DNA of 64,000 nt, taken from Manduca sexta (Eukaryota; Arthropoda; Insecta; Lepidoptera; Sphingidae). Position numbers and translations under genes: made by a program. The stretch spans positions 1,984,001 through 2,048,000 of the forward strand of contig NC_051116.1 of NCBI RefSeq assembly GCF_014839805.1. Reading direction: 5' to 3'. Each line of letters begins with the position of its first letter. Positions within the stretch are counted from its first letter, which is position 1. This document shows positions 32,000-43,475 of this stretch, one piece after another. The notes under the pieces were generated by a model, which worked only from the letters and a program-made list of their open reading frames with translations, had not been told where the DNA came from and did not search any database.

Positions 32000-33410
32000 A
32001 TAAGGAATTGAATCATTTAACCTTCAATAATCTTACTGTACAAAAACCGGATAATATGTCCTTTTTTTATTTTACGAGGGCAAACCACGTTGCTTTCCGC
32101 CCTGCTAGCATGAAGGATGCGAAATAAGGTCCTACTTTGTACTTACCTTTTCATAATAAAGTGTCGCCTAAATTAACCCAGGACATAGTCTGTGTGTCAA
32201 ATTACATCTATATCCGTTCAGTGAGTACGTTTTCTTCTAAAAAAACATTCAAACTTCCTTGTTTCGCATATGACTACAATGCAGTTTTAAATATTTTGTA
32301 CTGGTGATTACTTTATCACATTTTAAGTTTCGCTCTTCGCATTAGTCACATAATATCAGCCATATGCTTCGCAGATTACTGCAGGATTTAAATATCGCGT
32401 CATTTCTGTTTGGTATTCTGGGTTATAAAGTCTAATATATAAATACCTATATACAAAGTCTAGCGTTGTATGACTAATTGTCGTCGAAACATTTGCAATT
32501 TTATTAGCCTGTTGCCTTCCTGTCCTTTTCCTGTGTTGAATCAGTAGATATTTATGTCGTGTTTGGTTGCAATTTCAGCCAACATTTTTGGCCAACTTTA
32601 AACCTGAATCACAGCGTGCGAAGAAAGTGTTAAATATTCTCCAACCGTTTTATCTTCTGTGATATTAGAATGGCATTCGCATTACTACGGTTTCTTGGTT
32701 ATTCAATCACGGGTTTTCCCCAGTGCATGCAAAGTAGAATTTCTCCGCTCTACAACTGATAGGTGTACCTAGAAGAAAATGAGGCCTGAGAAGTTATAAG
32801 TACTTATATATTTTTTTTTTATATTTCTACATTAATTGAGAATCATACTCAGGGATCAAAGGAGGCGAATGGGGATCGGACTACCACCATTTATAGTTTT
32901 TCAGCGATTATTGTTACTCCAACAATAAGGCAGCGTGGGCAGTCATATTGTCTATTGTACCTAAAATTTTATTAACAATGTTTCATGTACTTAAATTGCC
33001 TTTGGTTTGCCCCGAAATCGACATAAGATCATAATAATTTTACTACTTACACTATGCTGAAAATTTCTTTCGCTCAGATGTAGGAACTTTATTAATTGTA
33101 TCGCTTGACCAGGAAAATAAAAAACCTCGACATTTAATAAAATTTGGAACTAACTTGTACTGACAAAAAACAAAAGTAGCGCCTCCGAAGCAGGTTGTTT
33201 ATTTCCTGGTCAAGGTATAATCGTTACTGCCATATATGTTAAATGGTATAGGTGTTGCCGGTGCAGTTATCAATGGAATGTTTACCTCTTATCTTTATGT
33301 AACTGCGCCACATGCAAAATCGATAATAGAGAGAAGTATTTCAATATTTTATACTCTGGTTCTGATGTTTAAAGAGATTATTTACCATTAGAAGAATTTA
33401 TATGTACTCT
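32000..33410. other. No supported gene
   Basis: AT-rich intergenic stretch without a recognisable repeat except simple T runs. Confidence 0.35.
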
Positions 33411-33414
33411 ATAC

Positions 33415-33630
33415 ATATTATAAAACAAAGTCCCCTTTTCTGTCTCTTTGTATGTTATCGATTTCCTCAAAATCTACTAAACGGATTTTTATGAAATTTG
33501 TTATGGAGATAGTTCAAGACCCTGAGAAGGTCATAGGCTACTACTATCCTGGGAAAATATATACCGGGAGTTTATCCCGGAAACCTCCTTCACGCGGGAG
33601 AAGCCGCGAGCAAAAGCTAGTAAAATATAA
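33415..33630 (+). repeat. Rep-G copy, near full length
   Basis: TATAAAACAAAGTCCCCTTT, GTATGTTATCGATTTCCTCA, TGGAGATAGTTCAAGACCCT and the end CCGCGAGCAAAAGCTAGTAA. The frame across it is not a gene. Confidence 0.8.
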
Positions 33631-34034
33631 TAAAAACATGCCATTCTTACTCATGCTCCCCAATATTTTTTAATAAACCACACAAAATTCCAAGTACTTC
33701 ACATCAAAAAAAATATTTAATTTTAGTGGAGTGAAATTAGGGCACTCCCTTAGCCTTATTAGTCACTGCGAGTTACCCGAGGCTGGAGGTCATTGTGGCC
33801 AAACATTTAATTAGGTTGAGGTAACTTGGCTCACACGGTGACGTAAAACCCACACCTTCTGTGGGATGGGCTTTGAATAATGTGATTGGAAAACGCGTTA
33901 AATAAAAGTCGAGTGAAACGTGCGCAGTATTTTTTTACTCAGTTTATATTTGTATGATTTATTTAGAAATACATTATCAAATTCAAAATATGCCAAAGGA
34001 AAATATTTATGAAATAGCATGGAAAAGAAATTAA

Positions 34035-34230
34035 TAATATTTAGAATAGTATAGGCAAGAGTTAGCGCTTAGTGCCATATTACTATCTCTTTCACACGTC
34101 ATCAACTTAATAGCAGTGACGTCACAGTAAGATTCACAGGTTCTTTAATGCTTACCTACTTTAAAAGGCTTACAACTTTATTTTTTTTTTTTTAGATTTA
34201 ACTTTCTTTTTATACTATATTAATATAATT
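34035..34230 (+). repeat. Dispersed repeat with GACGTCAC core, copy 2
   Basis: ACTATCTCTTTCACACGTCA, GCAGTGACGTCACAGTAAG and AAGGCTTACAACTT align in order with 19600-19880. Confidence 0.4.
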
Positions 34231-34880
34231 GTAATATTAGGTATGATACATATTAACTTTAAAATATGACGCCTGTCACCTAGGCGTGGTCCAAAGAAGG
34301 CATGACAGAGAACATGACCCCCACAAAATAGTAAAGGTCAAGGGAGAAAAATCTTCTAGAAATTTATAAAACACAAAAAACAATCTGTGGTTGATAATGG
34401 AAAATCTAAAAAAATACATAATGCCCCCTCCAAAACTTCAGGCGGCGACCGCGCCTGCTGTCACCCTATAACTAAATTTAGATTAGCAAGTTCTTGCAGC
34501 AATATATTACGCAATAATCTTGATAGATTACACCAGTATCAATTTTATATTAAAAATTTCTATCAACATGTGACTCGCTGTACATCCTGCAATACAAAAT
34601 TTGTAGAAATCGAGTTGCCGTGGCTTAAACGTAAAACACTTGCGAAAGATAACTTCTGCATCTTTTCGTGATAATCTAAATCCTGTTTATTAGAAAGAAT
34701 GGTTAATAAAACATAAAATAAAATATATATGTAATATTGATTCTAGATATAAAACAATAAAACATTTGCAACATAAATATTACAATACAAATATTTAATT
34801 GTTGCATAAAATAAAAATACCATAAATGATATTATTTGCGACATCGAATTAATAAAATCACAATTTTGTATTATAAAGCG

Positions 34881-34890
34881 AAAACAAAAA
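34881..34890 (-). terminator. Pol III terminator of tRNA-Ile
   Basis: On the transcribed strand a TTTTT run and then TTTT follow within about 18 nt of the tRNA 3' end. Confidence 0.75.
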
Positions 34891-34897
34891 TATATCG

Positions 34898-34971
34898 TGG
34901 CCCATGAGGGGATCGAACCCGCGACCTTCGCGTTATTAGCACGACGCTCTAACCAACTGAGCTAATGGGCC
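34898..34971 (-). tRNA. tRNA-Ile (AAT)
   Basis: The 74 nt reverse complement folds into a standard cloverleaf. Acceptor arms GGCCCAT and ATGGGCC pair perfectly, D stem is GCTC/GAGC, anticodon loop is CTAATAA with anticodon AAT, and the internal promoter boxes TAGCTCAGTTGG and GGTTCGATCCC are intact. The discriminator is A and CCA is not encoded. One T-stem pair is a C-U mismatch (GCGGG against CCCTC). A pol III T-run follows. It lacks a SINE body, so it is a real gene rather than a retroposon. Confidence 0.92.
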
Positions 34972-35039
34972 GATGTGCGTTGGTGATCAAAATACTTATC
35001 ACTATCTCTGCAGAGAGCTTGCTAATAAAAATAAAATCG

Positions 35040-35225
35040 ATATCTATGTATATAAATAAAACATCAATTCCCACATATATGTTTTCCGGGATAAAAGTCC
35101 CAATCCCAGTTTTTCCCGGCGCCCAAAATTGTCTCCATACCAAATGCCATCGTAATCTGTTGGGAACATTTTTAGTTTATCACATTCAGGCAGACAGATG
35201 CGATGGGGGACTTTGTTTTAAAATA
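35040..35225 (-). repeat. Rep-G copy
   Basis: TTCCGGGATAAAAGTCCCAA, TTGTCTCCATACCAAATGCC and GGGGGACTTTGTTTTA are the family in reverse orientation, immediately upstream of the tRNA gene's 5' side. Another scrap (AAAAACTCTTCAGCTTTATA) is at 35455-35520. Confidence 0.7.
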
Positions 35226-35689
35226 TATTTTTAGAACTTTTTAAGAGGGACAATTCCGTCATTCATTATTGTTACGTAACTTTAGCCATTTATACAGCCC
35301 ACGCAGTGAAAGCTCTCAAAAGGAATAATTTTTTCCCTGTTTTACAACATTTGCATTGATGCTTCGCTCCTTATAATCATAATGTGATTTCATAGCCTTA
35401 TATAACCTTCCTCGATAAATTGGCTATCCAACACTAAAAAAAAATTCAATTCGATCCAGTAGCTGCTGACATTAGCGCGTTCAAACAAAAAAACTCTTCA
35501 GCTTTATATAACAGTATACATTTAACATATTCCTACTTGTATGAACATGTAGAAGTTCTTGTGCATTATATTGCTGCGCGAACTTGCTAGTATTAACTTA
35601 TCTCCACACCTTTATTCGCGAAATCGCTTCAAGATATACTCCAAGGAGCCATGTTTATCAGAGACTTTATATTTACCTGCGTTAGGTCT

Positions 35690-36020
35690 CACTCTGGCCT
35701 ATTGTTGCCAGGGTGTCCCAATTTGCGTGGGACGTCCCGATTATCAGTTCTGGGGACGTGTCCCGATTTGTATCTGATCGGGACACTAAATGTGATAAAT
35801 CAATAATTAAAAATCATTATTATGAAAAAATAAAGCACGTATCACATAGCACTGTAGGTATAGTTTTGTTCTGTCGCTTAGAAACGCGACTGTTCCGCGA
35901 TATGCTTCGATGTTAAAACAGAAATTCAAATTAAAACCAACTTTAGGATAACGCAGTTTTTTTGTCCCGATCTATACTCTAAATCCCGATTTGTTTTACC
36001 TTTTGACCCAATGTTAATCA
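35690..36020. repeat. GTCCCGATTT-rich repeat-like block
   Basis: CCAGGGTGTCCCAATTTGCG, GTGTCCCGATTTGTATCTGA and later TTTGTCCCGATCTATACTCT recur locally. Such phrases are typical of degenerate hAT-type ends, but I cannot find both termini. Confidence 0.35.
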
Positions 36021-36254
36021 AATTGACCTTCTGCCTTACTCTGGCCTCGCTTCTCACTGTCTAGACATTTTTTTCCTACTGCGTCAGACCAGTCATTGTC
36101 CGTCGAATAATGAAGCTATGACGCTAGCGAGGAACAGGCCGCGTGCCTACCCGTGGCAAATGCTCGCAATGCCACTAGGGTTTACCCGATGCACGTTTGG
36201 TTTTAATTTAAACGTTTAAACAATGATTTTCCTTTTTGATGTATTATGCGCATT

Positions 36255-36625
36255 TGACTGGATCGGTGGCGTAGTTGTAACACGGTACGAGTACGACGAC
36301 TGCGCTGAGGTGCTGGGTTCGAATCCCGGGTTGGGCTTAAATAATTGTGACTGAGTTATTCCATGTAAAAAATTACTCAGTGGCTCTGAGACAGGAAGTT
36401 GGCAGAGTGATACCTCCGTGCCAGGCGAAGCACGTAAAGCCGTCGGTCCTGCGCCTGATCTCTCTCCGGTCATGTCGGATTGCCGTCTCACTGGACTATG
36501 AGAGTGAAGGAACAGAGAGTAGCCTGTGTACTGCGCACACACTTGTGCACTATAATATGTCCTGCGTACTTGGCCGATCTCACAAGATTGGCCAAGCGCG
36601 TGCACTTTTCATATGCATACACCAC
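36255..36625 (+). repeat. SINE-D copy 1, tRNA-headed
   Basis: CGGTGGCGTAGTTGTAACAC, GGTGCTGGGTTCGAATCCCG (B box), then GTGACTGAGTTATTCCATG, TCTCTCCGGTCATGTCGGAT and GCGCACACACTTGTGCACTA. Same order at 54785-55150. Confidence 0.85.
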
Positions 36626-36744
36626 GTAAATAGATTATCATAGAAGTTTTTGACATTCTCCTATGGTCATAATAATATAATTAAATATGTATTTTAGATG
36701 GAATATTTGTAATGTGTTTGTCGGGTTTAGTTAGGTTTTATTCT

Positions 36745-37045
36745 AGAAAGCGACGATGGCCTAGTGGCGAATGGAATAGTGCCGAGACGAATGACCGCAG
36801 GTTAAAACCCAAGGGCATGCGCCTCTCACTTTTCTTAAGTTATCTATATTCTTTGTGAATTATCGCTTGCTTTAACGGTAAAGGAAAACATCGTGAGGAA
36901 ACCTGTATACCTGAGTAACTCTATAAGAATTTTGAGGGTGAATCTACCAATCCGCATTACAGTGTGGTGGACTAAGGCCTAATCCCTCTCAGTAGTAGAG
37001 GGGCCCGTGCAACAGTGGGACAGTATATAATACAGGGCTGATATT
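36745..37045 (+). repeat. SINE-A copy
   Basis: GCGACGATGGCCTAGTGG, GAGACGAATGACCGCAGGTT, GTGGACTAAGGCCTAATCCC, ending GGGCTGATATTTTTAT. Confidence 0.85.
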
Positions 37046-37439
37046 TTTATGTGGCGATATTCTACGGATTACAATACAATTAAAAATATAAACTATGCTA
37101 ATGAGTAATAAAATTTTGATAAGATTAATCAAGCATATAAAAATATGGTATTAAATCATTGAAATTAATAATAAAAAGCTAACAATACAACTTCTCCGTG
37201 TAGTGATCGCTCGTTTGTGTGGCGTTTTAATTACTCTGTTATTGTGGCAGAGATATGGAATAATACGTAGCGAGGGATGTGTTCTTAAACCAATGGTATC
37301 ACTTCATTCAGCCTCGTTCAACGCAGCTCGGAAACGGCTCAAGGAAGCGATGGTTTTGTACACACAAGACAAGGGAAAGATGAGTGCAAGAGACGGACGC
37401 GATCGAAAACCTAACAGTCACTAGATTGTATCTGTCAGA

Positions 37440-37835
37440 GATATATATACGTATAGTCTTATTTATAAAAAATCGCAAAGCTATGCTTAGTTACGTCTTC
37501 GACTAATCTGTTCATAAACTTTTAAACAGCGCTAACCTTTTCTTACTGAAAATCATGGACTACAAAAACAAAACAATTAATACATTACCAAGCAACACAG
37601 CAAACTTCGCATCATAGCAAATTTTAATAATTGAAGTCCATTTTTAATAAATATCACAGTACCCCGCCTTTACAATAATATTTAACCTCAAAACACAAAT
37701 TTATACGATCAGCTGTAAGTCAAAAACCCGTCATCTTGCCTCTTAATAAGGTTTAAACTAGGAACCAGTGATATTTTTGACAGCTATTTAAGTAATTCTT
37801 AATCACCTCTTAATGCAAAAACAAGTATATAAGTA
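37440..37835 (-). repeat. Dispersed repeat, inverted partner of 61.9-62.1 kb
   Basis: Reverse complement contains AAATAGCTGTCAAAAATATC, AACCTTATTAAGAGGCAAGA and, further on, AACTAAGCATAGCTTTGCG, in the same order as 61915-62110. The copy here has about 200 bp more between the two blocks. Confidence 0.7.
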
Positions 37836-37849
37836 AGATTGATAATGTA

Positions 37850-38660
37850 TAATATACTTTCACACTGTTTCCCAGTGTCCCTACCATCCTCGCGCCGCTC
37901 AGCGAACTAGCCCATCTCCGGTGGAAACACACCGTTCCACAGCCTCGCCACACATCCTCAAACTGCCCAGTTACCTTGCACATCTCTGGTGGAAACGCAG
38001 GCTAACCCTTTCCCCTATTTGTTTGTAATCAAAACTGTCCCTCGATAGAAGACCTGTATTTGCAAAAGACGGATATGCCCCTCAGGCGGAAAAGGACTTT
38101 TCGAACTTACTCTAGTAATAGTACGGTTAAACGTCGCTTCGTCGCGTCTGAGAACCGCTATACTATTTTCATCTCCACGGTCCCTGGTTCGATAACAACA
38201 AAGAGATTTTTTTTTATTTTTTAAATGTTTTTGTATTTGGTATTATTGAATTTTTTCGGGCCTCAATCATCCTCTTTTTACAACTTAGTCAATGAGACAA
38301 TTCTAATAAGTCCAAATACGCTATATCTGCTAAGTTGGAGTTGGGTAATCCATAGACAACTTGATACTACAGCAGAGCCCAATGTGTCCATGTCTTGAAA
38401 ATACTAGCAAAATGTGAAATTAGGAAATGATCTGATGGTCTTCAATTGCCCGAACAAATCTTCATAAATTATAGCTAAGAACTATCGAAATCACGTCAGC
38501 TTTCAAACAAAAAATCATTAACATCGGTCAACAATAATAATAAAGAATTATCACAATTTTTCACATCCTATATCGGGTTAGTTAGTAATTATCACAATGT
38601 TTCACATCCTTATGTTTTGATCCCAACAAAAAACCACAAAGCAAAAGTTACACTCCTTAT
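37850..38660. other. No supported gene
   Basis: A moderately GC block at 37870-38000 repeats CATCTCCGGTGGAAAC / CATCTCTGGTGGAAAC once and resembles 2445-2510 (CAGCCTCGC...). Otherwise AT-rich intergenic or 5' intronic sequence of the calpain-like gene. Confidence 0.35.
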
Positions 38661-38700
38661 CCCGTGAAAATTCTTATGAATCATGAAATCTCTGTTACAG

Positions 38701-39050
38701 ATAGCCAGAAACCATTCGTTGTCCGACCGCTTTTGAGAGCGCACGTGTACGCGAGTGATACAATGTTTAACTATCCGAAGAATTTTAAAGCCAATGGCTG
38801 GGGTTGGCATCGTTCAGCCAACGCTGCCGCGGCTGTCAATGGATTTTTGAATAAAGAACGTGGTGGTGAAGGGAGCTCTGAGCCCCTGCTTGGAAACGGA
38901 AGTCTCTACCCGTCGTTACCAACTGAAGATGATACCGTGTTTACTGCCAGCATGCGGTTGTACCCGGCGCTGCCAGCTGAAGAGTATGAGAGTGGTGCTG
39001 TTGAGGAAGTGGTCGAGGAGGCGTGCGCGTCCGTCAATGTCAATATGATG
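38701..39050 (+). CDS. Calpain-like gene, N-terminal coding exon 1a
   Basis: The exon follows TCTGTTACAG and ends AATATGATG before a GTGAGT donor at 39051, in phase 0. The best start is the ATG at 38763 (A at -3), giving 96 codons; the frame is open upstream to the acceptor, so an earlier start is possible. It begins MFNYPKNFKANGWGWHR and has two similar acidic motifs, SLYPSLPTED and RLYPALPAEE. The beginning resembles Drosophila calpain-B, which I recall as having NYPKNYHASGIG near its start. Calpains are calcium-dependent cytosolic cysteine proteases with a variable N-terminal region. Base composition is clearly more GC-rich than the surroundings. No catalytic exon is found to 64000. Exon status is fairly sure; the family name is tentative. 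Confidence 0.55.
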
Positions 39051-39099
39051 GTGAGTGGCAAAGGAATCTATTTCCGTACAGCCGTGTTTACCTGTGTGT

Positions 39100-40050
39100 T
39101 TTGTTTATAAAGTCTATTTTTCAAGGACGCGATAGATATTAGGCGTTCTATTCAGTAATTTTCTCAGACGTTTTTTCCTAAATGGTTTATGCAAAAAACG
39201 ACATTATTGCAGATTTGATAAACTACGTATTTCAAGGTCTCTATAATGATCATTGTTAATGATAACGTTTAGACCACTTTATTCATCAAACACGTATACA
39301 AACTGGTTAATAAATAGTGAAAACAGACGAGCGCGCTGTTCCCGCCAAAACATTTTTAACTCACGTACGATAAAAGAAGTTAAAGGTCATTGTGTCAGAC
39401 ACGCTGTGATGCTGTTTTGAAGGTATTTATTCGTGGTTTAAAAGGATTTTTTTTTCTTGCTAAGGAAGTAAAGGTCATCATAATATTCAGCCAGTGTTTA
39501 TTGTGACGTTTAGTCTTAATTCTGAGTCATAATTATAGTGTCAATGACCTGTCATACCTTCCTCAAAAACTCACATTTTTCGACGAGAAATATTTTTTTT
39601 CCCTACATCCTTCATTTATTTAATAACGAAAGTGCATTCTCGATACTTTTGGTTTTAATGTTTTTTTTATGGATGGTGGAATAAACGTAATATTTGATGC
39701 AAGTTTGCTGGACAAAAAGAAACTCTTTTATCGCACGTTAAAGATCAAAATCAAATAAATTATTCAGTAATTAGGCCGATACCTTTGATGTGATTTCCCA
39801 CAATTATGAAACAAAGATCATGATTTGAATCATCTCAGTCATCCTTTTGTGACGTATATATTACCTTAGTCATAATGTCAAAGACCTGAATCAGATATTA
39901 AGCTATCTATACATAATATGTAACAAAGTCTCCAAAAGCATACTGTATGTTATCGATTTTCTCAAAATTTACTGAACGGATTTTTGTATAGTTTTTACTA
40001 AACTATAGTGTAATTCTTGAAGGTTTATTTTATACATTACGGTTTTATTG
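39100..40050. other. AT-rich, presumed intron of the calpain-like gene
   Basis: No coding signal. A partial Rep-G fragment (TATGTTATCGATTTTCTCAA, ACTGAACGGATTTTTGTATA) lies at about 39905-39995. Confidence 0.4.
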
Positions 40051-40054
40051 AGTC

Positions 40055-40165
40055 ATTTATTATTTTAACCGACTTCATAACAGGAGGTTCTCGAATCGAC
40101 TGTATGTTTTTTTGTGTTTTTGTTACGCGATTACTCCGCCGTTTGTGGACCGATTTTCAATTATT
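40055..40165 (+). repeat. Common ACCGACTTC repeat fragment
   Basis: TTAACCGACTTCATAACAGG, GGTTCTCGAATCGACTGTAT, then a poly-T-rich TTTGTGTTTTTGTTACGCGA. I recall this from many lepidopteran genomes. A reverse piece is at 62655-62740. Confidence 0.55.
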
Positions 40166-40664
40166 TATTTTCTTTTGTATGTTTTTATTACATGCAAGCA
40201 TTGCCGTGTGAACTAAGGTTACGACTAAAAATATAACTAGAAATGCGATGAGATACACACACTTAGTTATAGTTTAAACCATTGTTGTACTAAGTTACAT
40301 CCAATCTATACCTCCAGAGATGAATAGAAGAATATAAACTCAGTCACGCGTCAAGAATTTTCAACTCCATTGCTTTAATAGACAACCATTTCAAATCAGC
40401 AACCACCATCTGTTTTTGGCATCAAAAATCACACATGCCTAATCTGGAGTCGAACTCACAACCAACACCTTAAGCACTTATCCAACAAGATGACAATGCG
40501 ATATATTTCAAAAATTGTTTATAATTTGCAACCATAAAGAACTATATGTATTTAATAACATTTAACCGTAGGTCCAAATTAGAGCAACTCCTTCCTATAT
40601 TTGGAAGTAGGTAGAGTACATGTCGGATCAGGAGTAGGGCTTAGGTCTTCGCATTTATACGTGC

Positions 40665-41050
40665 ACGCCAAAATGAACCTACTGCACCTGATGGTAATAG
40701 TCCAGTTAAATTAACATTTAAGTTAGGAAATATTCACATAGAGCTGAAAATTGGTATAGACGTTTAATGTGTCATTACCAATAAAATGTCAAAAGTCCCC
40801 ATCAATCCTATGTGTGCAAAAGATTTTATTCAAGGTCAAATGTCTGGACGAATGAATTTTTCCTAACTCGCAGGTATTTTTTTGTCTATTTTGACTGGAC
40901 TGTAAGTAGAGTGGGCTCCAATAGAATGTCGACTGACAGATAATTACCATAGCAGTCTACACAATTATGCCTGTTGCAACTGTATACACACAGGCTGATC
41001 CCGGAACGTGACACTTACGTGGACACGTGGACGTTATGTTTTAAGCCACA
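40665..41050 (+). repeat. SINE-B copy split by a MITE
   Basis: CTACTGCACCTGATGGTAA is followed by 204 bp of foreign sequence, then GTAAGTAGAGTGGGCTCCAA, ACACAATTATGCCTGTTGCA and CACAGGCTGATCCCGGAACG. Order is restored when 40698-40905 is removed. Confidence 0.85.
40698..40901. mobile_element. 204 bp MITE nested in SINE-B
   Basis: Ends AGTCCAGTTAAATTAACA and (inverted) AGTCCAGTCAAAATAGACA. GTAA flanks on both sides (40694-40697 and 40902-40905), with one extra T on the left. No coding frame. Superfamily is open. Confidence 0.75.
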
Positions 41051-41444
41051 CGGTGCAACTAAACCAAAAATACTGTTAAAAGCTATTTAATATGTTTAAT
41101 CAGGTATGTTTGTATAGAATTTTATTTTTAGTAGATGCAGTTATAGAGAAGCATACAAGCGCCAGTGTGAATGAACTCTGAGCTATTGTTATATCAGATG
41201 GTGATAAACCATATATCGTGTTTGATACTCAAAATATAGTGATTGATGATGATAAAACAATTAATTTAGTGATAAAGAAATATTTATTTATAACAAAACC
41301 AAAATATACTTTGACTGTGAACTTTAGAGTTATGACGCCAGAACTCAATGCTTAGTGTGCCAATAATTTTTAATTAATTTTTGAACTTAAAAAGCATACA
41401 TAGTTTACCCGAATTTGGCATTTCCAATAAGATTTCTTCCTAAG

Positions 41445-41550
41445 GCAATAATGTTAGCGTCCTCCAATAGCCTCCCATCACATCATGGGACGGCAATACG
41501 GGTGATGCAGTTGCGCCTTTATCTAGGACTAGGTCTTCGCAATATTATTA
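41445..41550 (+). repeat. SINE-C body fragment
   Basis: ATAGCCTCCCATCACATCAT, GGGACGGCAATACGGGTGAT and GCAGTTGCGCCTTTATC are diverged SINE-C phrases. The long frame over it is not a gene. Confidence 0.5.
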
Positions 41551-41669
41551 TACCTGTAGGCCCGGAAAACTGTCCTGCCAATAGCGCATTTTATGTAAAC
41601 TACCTTCATCTTTTAATACTAGACAACAGTCCCTTCTATCAGGTCCAAAATTTGTGTGTGAAATAAATC

Positions 41670-41962
41670 ACTACATAGTATAAAACAAAGTCGCTTTCTC
41701 TGTCCCTATGTGTGCTTAAATCTTTAAAATTACGCAACGGATTATGATGCGGTTTTTTTAATAGATAGAGTGATTCAAGAGGAAGGTTTATATGTATAAT
41801 AACATCCATTAAATAGTGGAGAAATACTGTTATTTTGTTATGTTATACCCGTGCGAAGCCAGAGCGGGTCGCTATGTTTTTATATACAACGTTCACAGTT
41901 TTTCTGTAGTGTATTTAGTATCAGTATTGCACCCGTGCGAAGCCGGGGCGGGTCGCTAGTTA
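41670..41962 (+). repeat. Rep-G-like fragments with two CCGTGCGAAGCC ends
   Basis: ATAAAACAAAGTCGCTTTCT begins a family-like segment. CCCGTGCGAAGCCAGAGCGG at about 41849 and CCCGTGCGAAGCCGGGGCGG at about 41932 are two copies of one terminal motif 83 bp apart, suggesting two overlapping insertions. Confidence 0.55.
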
Positions 41963-42339
41963 ATAAATAAAAAATAATGATTTTATGACTCTAGCTGTAA
42001 CTAACTAAACTCTCATAAACATATTTATTGAAGTCAGTTAGGTGATTTCGGAGATTAGCGAATACGAAAAAATATTTTCACACAAAATTACCATCTAAAG
42101 TGCCAATTTTTCTCGTTGAATATTCAAAATTAAATTTTGATACGAACCTTATCCTGATAATTCGGAAGACAGCAAGAAGCAATCGGTCAAGCCGCTCTCA
42201 AGTTGGTGCTCTTATATACAAGTGGCAATTTATAAATAAGTAGATACTTTACCAGTTCATTTCTATACACTTCTTATGTTCGAGTAAATAATCTTATAAA
42301 ATATCTTCCATATAAGTGGCAATTGATTTTTATTTCCTA

Positions 42340-42445
42340 CTAATATTATAAATGCGAAAGTTTGTGAGGATGGGTGTGTTTGTTCCTCTTTCACGACAAA
42401 ACTGCTGAACGGATTTGGATGAAACTTTACAGTAATATTGTTTAT
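42340..42445 (+). repeat. Rep-G 5' fragment
   Basis: AATATTATAAATGCGAAAGT, TTTGTGAGGATGGGTGTGTT and GCTGAACGGATTTGGATGAA mark the beginning of the family. Confidence 0.7.
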
Positions 42446-42929
42446 ACATCAGAATAACACATATTTCTCAGAACATTCGCCGTTGATTGCGCATTTACGG
42501 CGCAGTAATGAACTTGGCCGTGAGTTTCGGTCGCAAGGTCATCCGCAGTCACTCTAATAAATGCAATCAACATCGACACTCCGTATCTTAGACAATATAC
42601 AAAGCGGCTTGCACGAACGTCGCCAAGGAGGCAGGGAGGGGCACCTGTCACCCTAGAGGTTCTAAAACTCGAATGTATTCACCAATTCCATGCCTAATAT
42701 TCCGTACGCTCTGCTCTATGTTATTGTTAAAGCGGGAGAGCAGGAGTGAAGGAGGAACATGTGCTCTCAACTTTACCTACGATTCATATTTTCCTCATTC
42801 TCCATATCAACTTGCCCCTCCCACCCAAAGCCATCGGCTCGCGGCACTCTTGGCGGCTTGTATGATCTTTCCCTTTGACAGATCTTTCTATTTGATTCAT
42901 TTCGTTGCGTGATAATAACAAATGAATGT

Positions 42930-43070
42930 TCCCTGAGACTCGCCGAGTTTTTCGCTCGGTGGTATGCATGCCACTGCTAATCCTGGCTTACAGGAGTTGT
43001 AGTGGTGACTGTGAAGGTGGGAAAGTCTCTGTCACAGGTTATGATAATGCACACGTTTATAGTATCTTAT
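42930..43070 (+). repeat. SINE-E copy
   Basis: GAGACTCGCCGAGTTTTTCG, TGGCTTACAGGAGTTGTAGT, GACTGTGAAGGTGGGAAAGT match 17225-17345. Confidence 0.7.
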
Positions 43071-43334
43071 TAGCGTCCGTAAAAGCGATAAGCGTTGAAC
43101 ATTTATTTATTTTTGTGTGCGTTCATACACGCTTACTATTTCTAATTGTTAGGGGTATTAAGAGGAAATAGTTATAATCATAATAATATATTCCATGATT
43201 CCTGAGAGGGTTGTGCACTCGTATGGAAATTTAAAATTAATTTATTCCCTATTTTACGAGCATATAAATGAACTGCTCAAAACAACAATGAACAAACCAA
43301 TTGGATTTTTTTTTCTTCACTGTGAAAATGATTT

Positions 43335-43475
43335 TGAGTAGAGCAACACCAGTTTCTTGCCCCTTCTTCGGTGAGAACTGCTTTCAGAACTGGTGGTATA
43401 GTTAATATTGACGGAATCTAAATAATGTATAACATTTTACGTCTTCAAATAAATCATGTCATTTCATAAAATAAT
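43335..43475 (+). repeat. Common LINE-type 3' fragment
   Basis: AGTTTCTTGCCCCTTCTTCG, GAACTGCTTTCAGAACTGGT and an AAATAAATCATGTC end. I recall this string from many moth transcripts as a retroelement 3' UTR. Confidence 0.5.

Noticed and set aside
34387..34671. 94-codon ORF on the plus strand
   Set aside because: No domain, no start context or splice support; composition like surroundings.
36255..36330. tRNA-like sequence with A and B boxes
   Set aside because: Acceptor stem does not close and a repeat body follows; it is the head of SINE-D, not a tRNA gene. The same applies to 54785, 13520-13585 and 62273.
36216..36643. ORFs of 129 (-) and 98 (+) codons
   Set aside because: Both lie across SINE-D and its flank; frames are by-products of a tRNA-derived repeat.
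40420..40510. B-box-like AGTTCGACTCC on the minus strand
   Set aside because: No cloverleaf can be closed and no second copy is in the window; at most an old SINE head.
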